A DNA stretch of 64,000 nucleotides from Massilia polaris (GCF_012927275.1 NZ_JABBGG010000001.1:1-64000); one strand, 5' to 3'. Counted from the stretch's first letter, positions 27,461 to 36,761 are shown. Translations and numbers: made by a program. The notes: generated from the letters alone by a model not told the origin.

Positions 27461-27489
27461 GGTTCCCGCACACGCGGGAACCCTTTTTT
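27461..27489 (+). terminator. Rho-independent terminator after sucB
   Basis: GGTTCCCGC-ACAC-GCGGGAACC, nine perfect pairs, followed by CTTTTTT. It lies 37 bases after sucB. The stem shares the GTTCCCGC/GCGGGAAC core with the hairpin after hflC. Confidence 0.9.
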
Positions 27490-27509
27490 CGTATTTAGAG
27501 AGGTAGTAA

Positions 27510-27851
27510 TTGAACATCTCCGATGAAATCAAGCGTTTGCACGAACTGCACCAGGCCGGCGCCCTGACCGATGCCGAATTCGCACAGGCCAAGGCGCGGC
27601 TGCTGTCCGCCTCCGCCGACCTGAACAAGCCGGGACATACATTAAGCGGCAACGGCAGCCTGGGCGACGAGTTCTCGCGCCTGCGCCGTTCGCGCACCGA
27701 CCGCTGGATCGGCGGCGTGTGCGGCGGCCTGGCGAAAGCTTCGGGCATGGATGCGTGGATCTGGCGCCTGGTATTCGCGCTGTTCACCATCTCGTTCGGT
27801 TTCGGCCTCGTGATCTACCTGCTGCTGTGGATTTTCGTCCCCGAAGAATAA
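27510..27851 (+). CDS. PspC-domain membrane protein with SHOCT-like N-terminus
   Basis: 113 residues starting at a TTG with GAGAGG upstream. The first ~35 residues (SDEIKRLHELHQAGALTDAEFAQAKARLL) match the short SHOCT-like helical module. The C-terminal half is a PspC domain: RTDRWIGGVCGGLAKASGMDAWIWRLVFAL, then one membrane span FGFGLVIYLLLWIFVPEE. PspC domains act in envelope-stress signalling in the phage-shock system, but no pspA is nearby. It sits between sucB and lpdA, after a terminator, so it may start a new transcript that includes lpdA. Confidence 0.85.
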   Translation: MNISDEIKRLHELHQAGALTDAEFAQAKARLLSASADLNKPGHTLSGNGSLGDEFSRLRRSRTDRWIGGVCGGLAKASGMDAWIWRLVFALFTISFGFGLVIYLLLWIFVPEE

Positions 27852-27866
27852 TCAAGGAAATAATCA

Positions 27867-29300
27867 ATGAGCACTTCAAAACAATTCGATGTCGTCGTGA
27901 TCGGCGGCGGTCCTGGCGGCTATATCGCCGCAATTCGCGCCGCGCAGCTGGGCTTTAACGTCGCCTGCGTCGACGAATGGGCCAACGCCAAGGGCGGTCC
28001 TGCTCCGGGCGGCACCTGCACCAACGTCGGCTGCATTCCATCGAAAGCGCTGCTGCAGTCGTCCGAGCATTTCGAGCACGCCGGCCACGCATTCAAGGAA
28101 CACGGCATCGAAGTCTCCGGCCTGTCGCTGAACCTGCCGCAGATGCTCAAGCGTAAAGAAACCATCGTCAAGCAGAACAACGACGGCATCCTGTTCCTGT
28201 TCAAGAAGAACAAGGTCAGCTTCTTCCACGGCCGCGGCGCATTCGCCGGCGCCGCCGAGGGTGGCTACACCGTCAATGTCACCGGTCCTTCGACCGAAAC
28301 GCTGCAGGCCAAGCATGTCGTGATTGCGACCGGCTCGAACGCGCGCCAGCTGCCAGGCGCGGAATTCGACGAGAAGCTGATCCTGTCGAACACCGGCGCA
28401 CTCGCCATCGACGCGGTTCCAGCGAAGCTGGGCGTGATCGGCGCGGGCGTCATCGGCCTCGAGATGGGCAGCGTATGGCGCCGTGTCGGCGCTGACGTGA
28501 CCGTGCTCGAAGGCCTGCCGACCTTCCTCGGCGCAGTCGACGAGCAGATCGCCAAGGAAGCGCACAAGCTGTTCACCAAGCAGGGCCTGAAGATCAGCCT
28601 CGGTTGCAAGATCGGCGCGATCACCAAGGGCGACAATAACGTCACTGTTGAATACGCCGATTCGACCGGCGCGGCGCAGACCGCGGTATTCGACAAGCTG
28701 ATCATCTCGATCGGCCGCGTGCCGAACACCATCGGCCTGGGCGCGGAAGCGGTCGGCCTGGCGCTCGACGAGCGCGGCTTCATCGCCGTCGACGACGACT
28801 GCAAGACCAACCTGCCGAACGTATGGGCAGTTGGCGACGTCGTGCGCGGCCCGATGCTGGCGCACAAGGCGGAAGAAGAGGGCGTTGCGGTCGCCGAGCG
28901 TATCGCCGGCCAGCACGGCCACGTCAACTTCAACACGGTTCCCTGGGTGATCTACACCTCGCCGGAGATCGCGTGGGTTGGCCGCACCGAGCAGCAGCTG
29001 AAGGCGGACGGCGTGGCCTACAAGGCCGGCACCTTCCCGTTCATGGCGAACGGCCGCGCACGCGCGCTGGGCGACACCTCGGGCATGGTCAAGTTCCTCG
29101 CCGATGCGACGACCGATGAAATCCTCGGCGTGCACATCGTCGGCCCGATGGCATCCGAACTGATTTCGGAAGCCGTGGTCGCGATGGAGTTCCGTGCATC
29201 GTCGGAAGACATCGCCCGCATCTGCCACGCACACCCATCGCTGTCGGAAGCAACCAAGGAAGCCGCGCTCGCAGTCGACAAGCGTTCGCTGAACTTCTAA
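27867..29300 (+). CDS. lpdA: Dihydrolipoyl dehydrogenase (E3)
   Basis: 477 residues. The FAD Rossmann motif is [20 protein letters not shown]. The redox disulfide is Cys51-Cys56 in [16 protein letters not shown]. The NAD-binding motif is [16 protein letters not shown], the second FAD motif is [10 protein letters not shown], and the C-terminal active-site His is in [15 protein letters not shown]. It reoxidises lipoyl groups of SucB. Length and motifs are normal. Confidence 0.97.
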   Translation: MSTSKQFDVVVIGGGPGGYIAAIRAAQLGFNVACVDEWANAKGGPAPGGTCTNVGCIPSKALLQSSEHFEHAGHAFKEHGIEVSGLSLNLPQMLKRKETIVKQNNDGILFLFKKNKVSFFHGRGAFAGAAEGGYTVNVTGPSTETLQAKHVVIATGSNARQLPGAEFDEKLILSNTGALAIDAVPAKLGVIGAGVIGLEMGSVWRRVGADVTVLEGLPTFLGAVDEQIAKEAHKLFTKQGLKISLGCKIGAITKGDNNVTVEYADSTGAAQTAVFDKLIISIGRVPNTIGLGAEAVGLALDERGFIAVDDDCKTNLPNVWAVGDVVRGPMLAHKAEEEGVAVAERIAGQHGHVNFNTVPWVIYTSPEIAWVGRTEQQLKADGVAYKAGTFPFMANGRARALGDTSGMVKFLADATTDEILGVHIVGPMASELISEAVVAMEFRASSEDIARICHAHPSLSEATKEAALAVDKRSLNF

Positions 29301-29309
29301 TCTGTACCA

Positions 29310-29338
29310 AGCCGGACGGGCTTCGCGCCTGTCCGGCT
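29310..29338. other. Hairpin between lpdA and zapE
   Basis: AGCCGGACGGGC pairs with GCCTGTCCGGCT (one G-T pair) around TTCGC. No T run follows, so it is probably an mRNA 3' end structure or weak terminator rather than a strong stop. Confidence 0.6.
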
Positions 29339-29355
29339 CCTCGCATTGCCCTCCC

Positions 29356-30453
29356 ATGAACGTCCAAGAGTTTTACCAGCACGCGCTGTCCCAGCGTGGA
29401 TTCAAGTCCGACGAGGCGCAACAGCGCGCGGTCGACCGCCTGCAGCGCGCCTACGAAGAGTGGGGGCATTTCAGGTCGCAGCGCTCGTCCAGCTTCAAAC
29501 GCCTGATCAACCGCCCGGACGTGCCGCGCGGCGTGTACCTGTGGGGCGGGGTAGGGCGGGGCAAGTCGTTTTTGATGGACAGCTTCTACTCGGTGGTGCC
29601 GGTGGTGCGCAAGACGCGCCTGCACTTCCACGAATTCATGCGCGGCGTGCACCGCCAGCTCGACGATCTCAAAGGCGTGGCCGATCCGCTCGACGAAGTA
29701 GCGCGCCGCATCGCCAAAAAATACCGCCTGATCTGCTTCGACGAATTCCACGTGTCCGACATCGCCGACGCGATGATTTTGTATAACCTGCTGACGGCGT
29801 TGTTCAACAACGGCGTGTCGTTCGTGATGACGTCGAACTACGACCCGGACAAGCTGTACCCGGACGGGCTGCACCGCGACCGCATGCTGCCGACCATCGC
29901 GCTGCTGAAGGACAAGCTGGATGTGATGAACGTCGACGCCGGCATCGACTACCGCAAGCGCGCGCTGGAACAGGTCGACGCCTACTACACGCCGCTGGGC
30001 GCTGGCGCCGACAAGGCGCTGCGCGATGCATATGCAGCGGTGGCCGAGACGGCCGACGAAGACCCGATCGTGCACATCGAGCACCGCGAGATCCGCTCGC
30101 TGCGCCGCGCCGGCGGCATCATCTGGTTCGACTTCCACACGCTGTGCGGCGGACCGCGTTCGCAGAACGACTATCTCGAAATCGCCAGCCGCTTCCACAC
30201 GGTGATCCTGTCGAACGTGCCGGCGATGTCGGCCTCGCAGTCGTCCGAGGCGCGCCGCTTCACCTGGCTGATCGACGTGTTCTACGACAACAAGGTCAAG
30301 CTCTTGATGTCGGCCGAGGTCGAGCCGGAAGCGCTGTACACCAAGGGCACGCTGTCGAACGAGTTCCACCGCACGGTCTCGCGTATCATCGAGATGCAGT
30401 CGCGCGAATACATGGATACTCAACGGCGCGACGCCGCCGACGCACTGGCCTGA
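29356..30453 (+). CDS. zapE: AFG1-like ATPase ZapE
   Basis: 365 residues. Walker A is in LWGGVGRGKSFLMDSFY and Walker B in YRLICFDEFHVSDIADAMIL. Family blocks RLHFHEFMRGVHRQL, VMTSNYDPDKLYPDGLHRDRMLP and RRFTWLIDVFYDNKVKLLMSAE are all present. ZapE interacts with the Z-ring in E. coli and helps division under stress. It is 55 bases after lpdA; the next gene follows at 24 bases and may be co-transcribed. Confidence 0.95.
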   Translation: MNVQEFYQHALSQRGFKSDEAQQRAVDRLQRAYEEWGHFRSQRSSSFKRLINRPDVPRGVYLWGGVGRGKSFLMDSFYSVVPVVRKTRLHFHEFMRGVHRQLDDLKGVADPLDEVARRIAKKYRLICFDEFHVSDIADAMILYNLLTALFNNGVSFVMTSNYDPDKLYPDGLHRDRMLPTIALLKDKLDVMNVDAGIDYRKRALEQVDAYYTPLGAGADKALRDAYAAVAETADEDPIVHIEHREIRSLRRAGGIIWFDFHTLCGGPRSQNDYLEIASRFHTVILSNVPAMSASQSSEARRFTWLIDVFYDNKVKLLMSAEVEPEALYTKGTLSNEFHRTVSRIIEMQSREYMDTQRRDAADALA

Positions 30454-30477
30454 CCGGCGCTAACAAGGACAATAACA

Positions 30478-31119
30478 ATGGCTTATCCGTTCGCACTCTC
30501 AACGCTCCGCAACGCCGCACTCGCGCTGGCCTGCGCGGCGTTTTCCGCCTGCTCGTACGTGCTGTTGCCGCCCAACGTGCAGCACGTGGCGCCGCCGTCG
30601 AAGTCGCTGGCAGAAGCCGACCGCAAGCTGGCCGACGCCACCGCGCGGCGCGCCGCCATCGAGGCCGAGTTCGCGGCGAGCGAGCAGGTCTGCTATGGCA
30701 AATTCTTCGTCAACAACTGCCTCGACAAGGCGCGCGAAAAGCGGCGTGAAGAGCTGGCGGTGGTGCGTTCGATTGAAATCGAGGCCGAGCTGGTCCAGCG
30801 CCGTGCCAAGGTCGATGAGCGCGACCGCGCACTGGCCGAAACGCTGAAGGAAGACAAGGCCGAGGCGGCGCAGCGTGCCGCCAATCCGCGTCCTCCGCGC
30901 GAGGACGAAGCCGCGCCGCCGCCGAAACCGATTGCACCGCGCGCCAACCGCGAGGCGACCAATGCGGCCAAGCTGAAGGGCATCGCGGAAAAAGAAAAGG
31001 CGGAAGCGGGCAAACGCGCCGCGAATGTCGCGGCCTTCGAGAAGAAGCGCCAGGAGTCCGAGCGCCGCCAGGCCGAGCGTGCGAAGCGCCAGGCTGAACG
31101 CCAGGCTGAAAAGAACTGA
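30478..31119 (+). CDS. Hypothetical coiled-coil lipoprotein
   Basis: 213 residues I do not recognise as a named family. The start gives a signal peptide with a lipobox-like FSAC ending at Cys25. After a short linker the protein is nearly all helical and charged (ADRKLADATARRAAIEAEFAA), with two further Cys at CYGKFFVNNC, suggesting a disulfide. A Pro-rich break (PRPPREDEAAPPPKP) separates a second, very basic helix (KKRQESERRQAERAKRQAER). It resembles cell-envelope spacer or TolA-like helices in composition only. Confidence 0.65.
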   Translation: MAYPFALSTLRNAALALACAAFSACSYVLLPPNVQHVAPPSKSLAEADRKLADATARRAAIEAEFAASEQVCYGKFFVNNCLDKAREKRREELAVVRSIEIEAELVQRRAKVDERDRALAETLKEDKAEAAQRAANPRPPREDEAAPPPKPIAPRANREATNAAKLKGIAEKEKAEAGKRAANVAAFEKKRQESERRQAERAKRQAERQAEKN

Positions 31120-31337
31120 AAGGCGCGTAAGAAGATGCCGCCGGTCGCGAATTGATGACTATTCGTGCGTCCGCTTTCTTTGCGTTTTGCATCTCCCATT
31201 ACCTGAATTTGCAGTGTAGCTCAGTCTCACCCGCCGTCCGTGTGTCGCGCTACACGTGCCGACCGGACGACTGTCAAGCTTCAGTGGAAGAGGGGCGGGT
31301 TCAGGGCAAGCAGGTTTTTGCCAGGCACTTCAAAGGT

Positions 31338-32144
31338 CTAAACCGCCCGGCGCATCTTCTGCACCGTGTAGTTGGGCACTTCCTTGGGCGGCCGGACCAG
31401 CTTGACAATGGCCATCGTGCAGTTGTCGCCCTTGCCGTCGGCCCGTTCGCCGGCCTTGTTGATCAGCATCTCCGAGGCCTGGCGCGGCGCGTTCTTGTTC
31501 AGCACGGAGCCCAGCTCGGTGTCGGTGAAGTAAGCCCACAGCCCGTCCGAGCACAGCAGGAAGGCGTCGTCCGCGGCAAGGTCTTCGTGGCTGCCGATGG
31601 TGACGAAGGGCTCCTTGTGGACATTCCCCAGCACGTTATGCAGCAGCGCCGACTGGCGGTGCACTTTGGCCGCATCAAGCGCCCGTTGGTCGTTGTCAAC
31701 CAGGTGTTCGACGTAAGCTGCGTCGGTCGTGCGGGCGCGGCACTTGCCCGCGGCGAATCGGTACAGGCGCGAATCGCCGACATGGGCCCATACCGCCTGT
31801 CCCTGCGGGCTGATCAGCAGCCCGACGAAACTGGCCAGCGGCTCGGTGCCGGTGGTGACGCCGTTCATCTTGATCACCAGGTGGGTTTCGTGCACGATTG
31901 CGTGCAGCAGCTCGGCCATGCGCTCGATGCTGGTGCTGTCGCCCGGCTTGAACTCGTCGAACACCAGCTTGGCGGTATGCAGCACCTGCTCTGGCGCGAT
32001 GGCGCCGCCGGCCAGGCCGTCGGCCAGCACGGCCAGCACGTAGCCCGGCGCACGGGCGCCGCTGAACAGGGCGGCGCGGTCATTTTGCTGAGCCCGGCTG
32101 CCGATGTGCTGCGCGGTGCCCGCTTCGATCTTGTATGAACTCAT
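31338..32144 (-). CDS. PP2C-family serine/threonine phosphatase
   Basis: 268 residues. PP2C metal and phosphate motifs appear in order: GSRAQQNDRAAL (with the early Arg/Asp), VLAVLADGLAGG, VWAHVGDSRLYRF, FLLCSDGLWAYFTD and GDNCTMAIVKL. The protein is a single catalytic domain without membrane segments, so cytosolic. No Hanks-type kinase is adjacent, so its partner is elsewhere or it works in another signalling route. It is tail to tail with the lipoprotein gene. Confidence 0.9.
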   Translation of the reverse strand: MSSYKIEAGTAQHIGSRAQQNDRAALFSGARAPGYVLAVLADGLAGGAIAPEQVLHTAKLVFDEFKPGDSTSIERMAELLHAIVHETHLVIKMNGVTTGTEPLASFVGLLISPQGQAVWAHVGDSRLYRFAAGKCRARTTDAAYVEHLVDNDQRALDAAKVHRQSALLHNVLGNVHKEPFVTIGSHEDLAADDAFLLCSDGLWAYFTDTELGSVLNKNAPRQASEMLINKAGERADGKGDNCTMAIVKLVRPPKEVPNYTVQKMRRAV

Positions 32145-32356
32145 CTCGTCAGTTGTTTCCAGGCTGCGTTAGCACTGCAATCGCAGCTCGCGGGTCGATC
32201 TGTATTGGCGGCAACGTCGTCGTAGATTAAACTATGCACCGGGAAGCCCTAAAGTTGCAAGTCGTAACGGTTGTACTGACGAAACTTTTGTATCCAATTG
32301 TATGCACGCCAGCCGGCGTGTGTTGGCAGCACTGAAACAAGGTTGGGAAAGCGATA

Positions 32357-32557
32357 ATGACTGACGTACACGAAATCCAGCGCCGCCTCGTCGAGCTCGA
32401 CGTGGAACATCGCGACCTGGACGCGGTCATAAACAAGCTGACCGACGACGGCCACAACGACCAGCTCCAGCTGCGCCGCCTGAAAAAGCGTAAGCTGCAG
32501 CTGAAAGACCATATCACCCTGCTGAAAATGCAATTGGTGCCGGACGTTCCGGCCTGA
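32357..32557 (+). CDS. YdcH-like DUF465 protein
   Basis: 66 residues forming a helical hairpin: EIQRRLVELDVEHRDLDAVINKL, then DQLQLRRLKKRKLQLKDHITLL. The RRLKKRKLQLKD sequence is the DUF465 hallmark. Function unknown; small, basic and cytosolic. It ends one base before the helicase gene and is probably co-transcribed. Confidence 0.85.
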   Translation: MTDVHEIQRRLVELDVEHRDLDAVINKLTDDGHNDQLQLRRLKKRKLQLKDHITLLKMQLVPDVPA

Positions 32558-32558
32558 T

Positions 32559-34625
32559 TTGTCTTCGCAATACCTGACACCCACTTTGACCGAGCAAACT
32601 CCAGCCCCGGGCACGCCCGGCGCGCTGCCTGCCGAAGGCGCCATAGAACAGGCCGCCCCGGCCGGCAAGTACGACGCCGAGATCGACCGCCTGTTTTCCG
32701 CGGGCGGCCCGCTCGCGCCCTCGGTCGGCGCGTTCAGCCCGCGCCGCTCGCAGACCGAGATGGCAAAGTCGATCGCGCAGGCGATCGCCGACCAGAAAAC
32801 CCTGATCGCGGAAGCGGGCACCGGCACCGGCAAGACCTTCGCCTACCTCGTGCCCGCGCTGCTGTGGGGCGGCAAGACCATCGTCTCGACCGGCACCAAG
32901 AACCTGCAGGACCAGCTGTTCCTGCGCGACATCCCGACCGTGCGCACCGCCTTGCGCGCGCCGGTCTCGGTGGCGCTGCTGAAGGGCCGCTCGAACTACG
33001 TCTGCCACTACCACCTCGAACGCACGCTCAACAACGGCCGCATGACCTCGCGCGACGACGTCGGTCACCTGCGCGAGATTTCGCGCTTCATCAAGATGAC
33101 CAGTTCGGGCGACAAGGCCGAGCTGACCAAGGTGCCCGAGAACGCGACGATCTGGAACCTGGTCACCTCGACCCGCGACACCTGCATGGGCGCCGAGTGC
33201 CAGTACTACCAGGACTGCTTCGTGATGAAGGCGCGCCGCGAGGCGCAGCAGGCCGACGTGGTGGTGGTCAATCACCACCTGTTCTTCGCCGACGTGGCCT
33301 TGAAGGACACCGGCGTGGCCGAGCTGCTGCCGTCGGCTAACACCATCATCTTCGACGAAGCGCACCAGTTGCCTGACACGGCGACCTTGTTCTTCGGCCA
33401 GACCGTGTCGACCTCGCAGATCCTCGAACTGTGCCGCGACGTGCTGGCCGAAGGCCTGGCGCATGCGCGCGGCGGTCCGGACTGGGCCAAGGTCGTCACC
33501 GCGGTCGAAAAAGCCGCGCGCGACCTGCGCCTGGCCTTCCCGCAAGACATCATGCGCCTGGCGCTGGCGCAGATCATGCCGTCGTCGGACTTCTTCCCGG
33601 CGCTGGCTACCTTGAAGGAACAGCTGGCGGCGATGATCGACGTGCTGGAAGACCAGGCGGCACGCGCCGAGAGCATCGAGCAATGCCGCGTGCGCGCGGT
33701 GGAACTCGCGGCCGGGCTGGATGCGTGGAAGCCTGATAACAAGGGTAAGGTCGTCGAAGGCGACCAGGCCGTGCTGTGGGTGGAGGCGTTCTCGTCCGCG
33801 CTGCAGCTGCACAAGACGCCGCTGTCGATCGCGCCGATCTTCTCGAACCAGCGCGAAGGCACGCCGCGCACCTGGATCTTTACGTCGGCGACGCTGGCGG
33901 TCAAGAACGACTTCAAGCACTTCTCGGCGCAGATGGGCCTGGAGGGCGAGGAAGCCAAAAACTGGCCAAGCCCGTTCGACTACGAGCAGCAAGGTTTACT
34001 GTATGTGCCGAACGGCCTGCCGGAGCCGAACGCGTTCGGCTATACCGATGCGGTGGTCGACAGCGCGCTGCCGGTGATCGAGGCGGCGGGCGGGCGCACC
34101 TTCTTCCTGTGCACCACGATTCGCGCGGTCAAGCATGTGGCCGAACGTCTGCGCACTGAGTTCGCCGAACGCGGGCTCGATTTTCCGCTGTTCGTGCAGG
34201 GCGAGCGCGGGCGCACCGAACTGCTCGATTCGTTCCGCACTGCGGGCAATGCGGTGCTGGTCGGCAGCCAGAGTTTCTGGGAAGGCGTCGACGTGCGCGG
34301 CGACGCGCTGTCGCTGGTCATCATCGACAAGATGCCGTTCGCGCCGCCGGACGACCCGGTGCTCGCGGCGCGCATCGACGTGATGGAGAAGCAGGGCATG
34401 AACGGCTTCATGCACCACACGCTGCCCGAAGCCATCATCAACCTGAAGCAGGGCGCGGGGCGCTTGATCCGCGATGAAACCGACCGTGGCGTGCTGATGA
34501 TCTGCGACCCACGCATCATCACCAAGTCGTATGGACGGCGGGTGTGGCAGAGCCTGCCGCCGTTCAAGCGCACCAGGGTGCAGGCCGAAGTGATCGAGTT
34601 CTTCAAACCGAAGGACCCGGCGTAA
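32559..34625 (+). CDS. DinG/YoaA-type Fe-S ATP-dependent DNA helicase
   Basis: 688 residues from a TTG; there is no upstream ATG in frame, and the exact start is uncertain because the first ~35 residues are not family-like. Motif I is EAGTGTGKTFAYLVPAL, motif II DEAHQL. The Fe-S domain Cys are in NYVCHYHLER, DTCMGAECQYYQDC, four in all. C-terminal motifs include FLCTTIRAVKHVAERL, VGSQSFWEGVDVRGDAL and QGAGRLIRDETDRG. This matches the XPD-like DinG/YoaA superfamily 2 helicases that resolve R-loops or repair forks. Confidence 0.92.
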   Translation: MSSQYLTPTLTEQTPAPGTPGALPAEGAIEQAAPAGKYDAEIDRLFSAGGPLAPSVGAFSPRRSQTEMAKSIAQAIADQKTLIAEAGTGTGKTFAYLVPALLWGGKTIVSTGTKNLQDQLFLRDIPTVRTALRAPVSVALLKGRSNYVCHYHLERTLNNGRMTSRDDVGHLREISRFIKMTSSGDKAELTKVPENATIWNLVTSTRDTCMGAECQYYQDCFVMKARREAQQADVVVVNHHLFFADVALKDTGVAELLPSANTIIFDEAHQLPDTATLFFGQTVSTSQILELCRDVLAEGLAHARGGPDWAKVVTAVEKAARDLRLAFPQDIMRLALAQIMPSSDFFPALATLKEQLAAMIDVLEDQAARAESIEQCRVRAVELAAGLDAWKPDNKGKVVEGDQAVLWVEAFSSALQLHKTPLSIAPIFSNQREGTPRTWIFTSATLAVKNDFKHFSAQMGLEGEEAKNWPSPFDYEQQGLLYVPNGLPEPNAFGYTDAVVDSALPVIEAAGGRTFFLCTTIRAVKHVAERLRTEFAERGLDFPLFVQGERGRTELLDSFRTAGNAVLVGSQSFWEGVDVRGDALSLVIIDKMPFAPPDDPVLAARIDVMEKQGMNGFMHHTLPEAIINLKQGAGRLIRDETDRGVLMICDPRIITKSYGRRVWQSLPPFKRTRVQAEVIEFFKPKDPA

Positions 34626-34626
34626 C

Positions 34627-36453
34627 TCAGGTGCCGGTCGCGGCCAGCGACGGTCCTTTGTACCTGAGTGCATCGATTACCAGGCCCAGGGGCCGCGACG
34701 AGTTGCGGCGGCTGGGGTAGTACGCATGCAATCCAGGGAACTTCGGGCACCAGTCTTCCATGACACTGACCAACTGCCCGGCGCGCACATGATGCAGTGC
34801 CATCTCCTCTGGCACGAAAGCCAGGCCGCAGCCGCTCAGCGCGGCGTTCAGCATATGCTGCACAGTGGTGAACGTGGCCTGGCCGCGCACCCGCACTTCC
34901 ATGTCGCGCCCATCATGCTGCAGTTCCCACGCGTAGATTCCCCCGCTGCTCGCAAGGCGCAGCGTGATGCAGTTGTGCTTCATCAGTTCCTGCGGCGAGG
35001 CCGGAGTGCGGTGCCACTCGAAGTAAGCGGGCGAGCCGACGATCATCATGGGTACGTCGGCTGTCAGGCGCACCGCGATCATGTCCTTTTCAACCTGGTC
35101 GCCGTAGCGCACGCCAATGTCATAGCGCTCGGCCGTGATGTCGACCATGCGGGCGATAAACACGGCCAGGATGGCGAATATCAGCATGCCGTACAGGCCT
35201 GAACCGACGCCGCCGAACACCACTTCGCCCAGCTGCATCAGCACCATGGGCACCATCCCGCCCAGCGGCGAGAACGAGTCATGCATGGCGTTGACCGCGC
35301 CGCATGACGCCGCGGTGGTGACGGCGGCGAACAGCGCGGAGGCGCTGATGCCGAAGCGGGTTTCCTTGCCTTCCATGTTGCCGCCGGCCTGGGCCAGGCT
35401 GGCGTGCTGGTCGACGCCCATCGTGGCCAGTACCGGGTGGGCCTGCTGTTCGGCGATCATGATGGCCACCGTGGCGGCGACGAAAATCACGGTCATCGCC
35501 GCCAGCACGGCCCAGCCCTGGCGCTGGTCGCCGACCATGCGGCCGAACGCGAAGCAAAGGCCGGCCGGGATCAGGAAGATCGCCAGCATCTGCATGAAGT
35601 TCGACAGCGCGGTCGGGTTCTCGTAGGGGTGCGCCGAGTTCGCGTTAAAGAAGCCGCCCCCGTTGGTGCCGAGCATCTTGATCGCTTCCTGCGATGCGAC
35701 CGGTCCCATGGCGAGGGTCTGCGTTTTTGCGACGACCGTTTCGGTGACCGCCGCTCCCTTGGCGTCGAGGACAGCCTGGCCGTCGGCAGTCTTGGCCGGC
35801 TGCACCCAGGTGACCGGATCGACCAGGGTCACTTCCTTGTATGGCGCGAAATTCTGGATCACGCCTTGCCCCATCAGGAACACCGAGAACAGCAGCGACA
35901 ACGGCAGCAGCACGTAAAGCGTGCTGCGGGTCAGGTCGACCCAGAAGTTGCCGATCGTATTTGCCGAGCGCGCACTGAAGCCGCGGATCAGCGCGTAAGC
36001 GACCGCGATGCCGGTGGCGGCAGAAAAGAAATTCTGGCACGTCAGGGCGAGCATTTGCGTCAGGTAGCTCATGGTCTGCTCGCCGCTATAGCCCTGCCAG
36101 TTGGTGTTGGCCACGAAGCTGATCGCGGTGTTGAAGGACGAATCTGGCGATACGTTCGCCATGGCCTGCGGGTTGAGCGGCAAGTAGGACTGCAGTCGCT
36201 GCATGCCGTACACGAACAGCGCGCCCAGGCCGTTAAACACCAGCAGGGCGATGGCATAGGCTTTCCAGGTCATGCCCTGGTCGGCCTGGACACCGGCGGC
36301 GCGGTACAGCAGCCGCTCGACGGCGCCAAGCCAGCCGAGGCCGGGGACGCGGCCGCCGTCGCCAACGCGCGCCAGCACAATGCCGAGTGGGTAAGAAAGC
36401 GCCAGCAGCGCGACGAGGAAAGCAGCGAGCAGGAGCGTGGATTGGATGGTCAT
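34627..36453 (-). pseudogene. kdpA: Chimeric kdpA'-'lysR reading frame (truncated kdpA fused to LysR effector domain)
   Basis: A single 608-residue frame. Residues 1-434 are KdpA, from [20 protein letters not shown] through pore-loop regions [29 protein letters not shown] and [18 protein letters not shown] to [18 protein letters not shown]. KdpA normally runs on for about 120-170 more residues, including the fourth pore loop; these are missing. From about base 35151 the frame becomes the C-terminal substrate-binding half of a LysR regulator ([64 protein letters not shown]). kdpB and kdpC do not follow. I read this as a deletion joining two genes in frame; a functional K+ pump is not expected. 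Confidence 0.9.
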
Positions 36454-36542
36454 CACAGGTCCTCCGCTTTCAGCAGGGCGACCAGCAGGTACACCAGCAG
36501 GCAGGCCGAGACGAGCGCGCCGATCACATAGAAGTGGTTCAT
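36453..36542 (-). CDS. kdpF: Kdp K+ pump small subunit KdpF
   Basis: 29 residues, [20 protein letters not shown] and then VALLKAEDL: one membrane helix with the family end LLKAE. KdpF stabilises the KdpFABC complex. Its stop overlaps the kdpA start (TGATG), the normal arrangement. It is intact although kdpA is truncated and kdpBC are gone. Confidence 0.88.
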   Translation of the reverse strand: MNHFYVIGALVSACLLVYLLVALLKAEDL

Positions 36543-36631
36543 TTTTTCTCTCCCAGGCTGGCGCAGCCGGCGGCAAATGCCACGGTGAGCGCGAACACAA
36601 GCACGAGCCCTCCGATAAATACGAAGTCCAT
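36539..36631 (-). CDS. Small membrane ORF upstream of kdpF
   Basis: 30 residues: [20 protein letters not shown] then [10 protein letters not shown]. One hydrophobic helix and a lipobox-like AAGC. The stop overlaps the kdpF start (ATGA), so coupling is likely. I do not know a named family. Such a leading small ORF could be a leader peptide or an extra subunit; that is inference. Confidence 0.6.
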   Translation of the reverse strand: MDFVFIGGLVLVFALTVAFAAGCASLGEKK

Positions 36632-36668
36632 TACACCCTCATCATTGTTGGTTTTGGATAAGAACAGC

Positions 36669-36744
36669 TTAGCCAGAATGGGCTAAAAATTTTGTAAAGA
36701 CCTGGCGGCGCGCCGTAAACAAACCGTAAACAAACCGTAAAAAA
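36669..36744. promoter_or_regulatory. Dyad and 11-base direct repeats upstream of the kdp genes
   Basis: TTAGCC-6-GGCTAA at 36669-36686 is an exact dyad 38 bases upstream of the small ORF. Further up, CCGTAAACAAA occurs at 36713-36723 and 36724-36734, followed by CCGTAAAAAA at 36735-36744: nearly three copies in 11-base phase. A TTTACA-type stretch on the minus strand (around 36692-36697) resembles the T-rich KdpE box of E. coli. Binding factors are not known. Confidence 0.5.
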
Positions 36745-36761
36745 CGGGCCGCCGTGAACTT

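Noticed and set aside
24476-27790. A 1104-residue open frame antisense to sucA and sucB
   Set aside because: Its composition (Arg, Val, Asp, His-rich) is that of the reverse complement of high-GC coding sequence; the sense strand encodes clear SucA and SucB.
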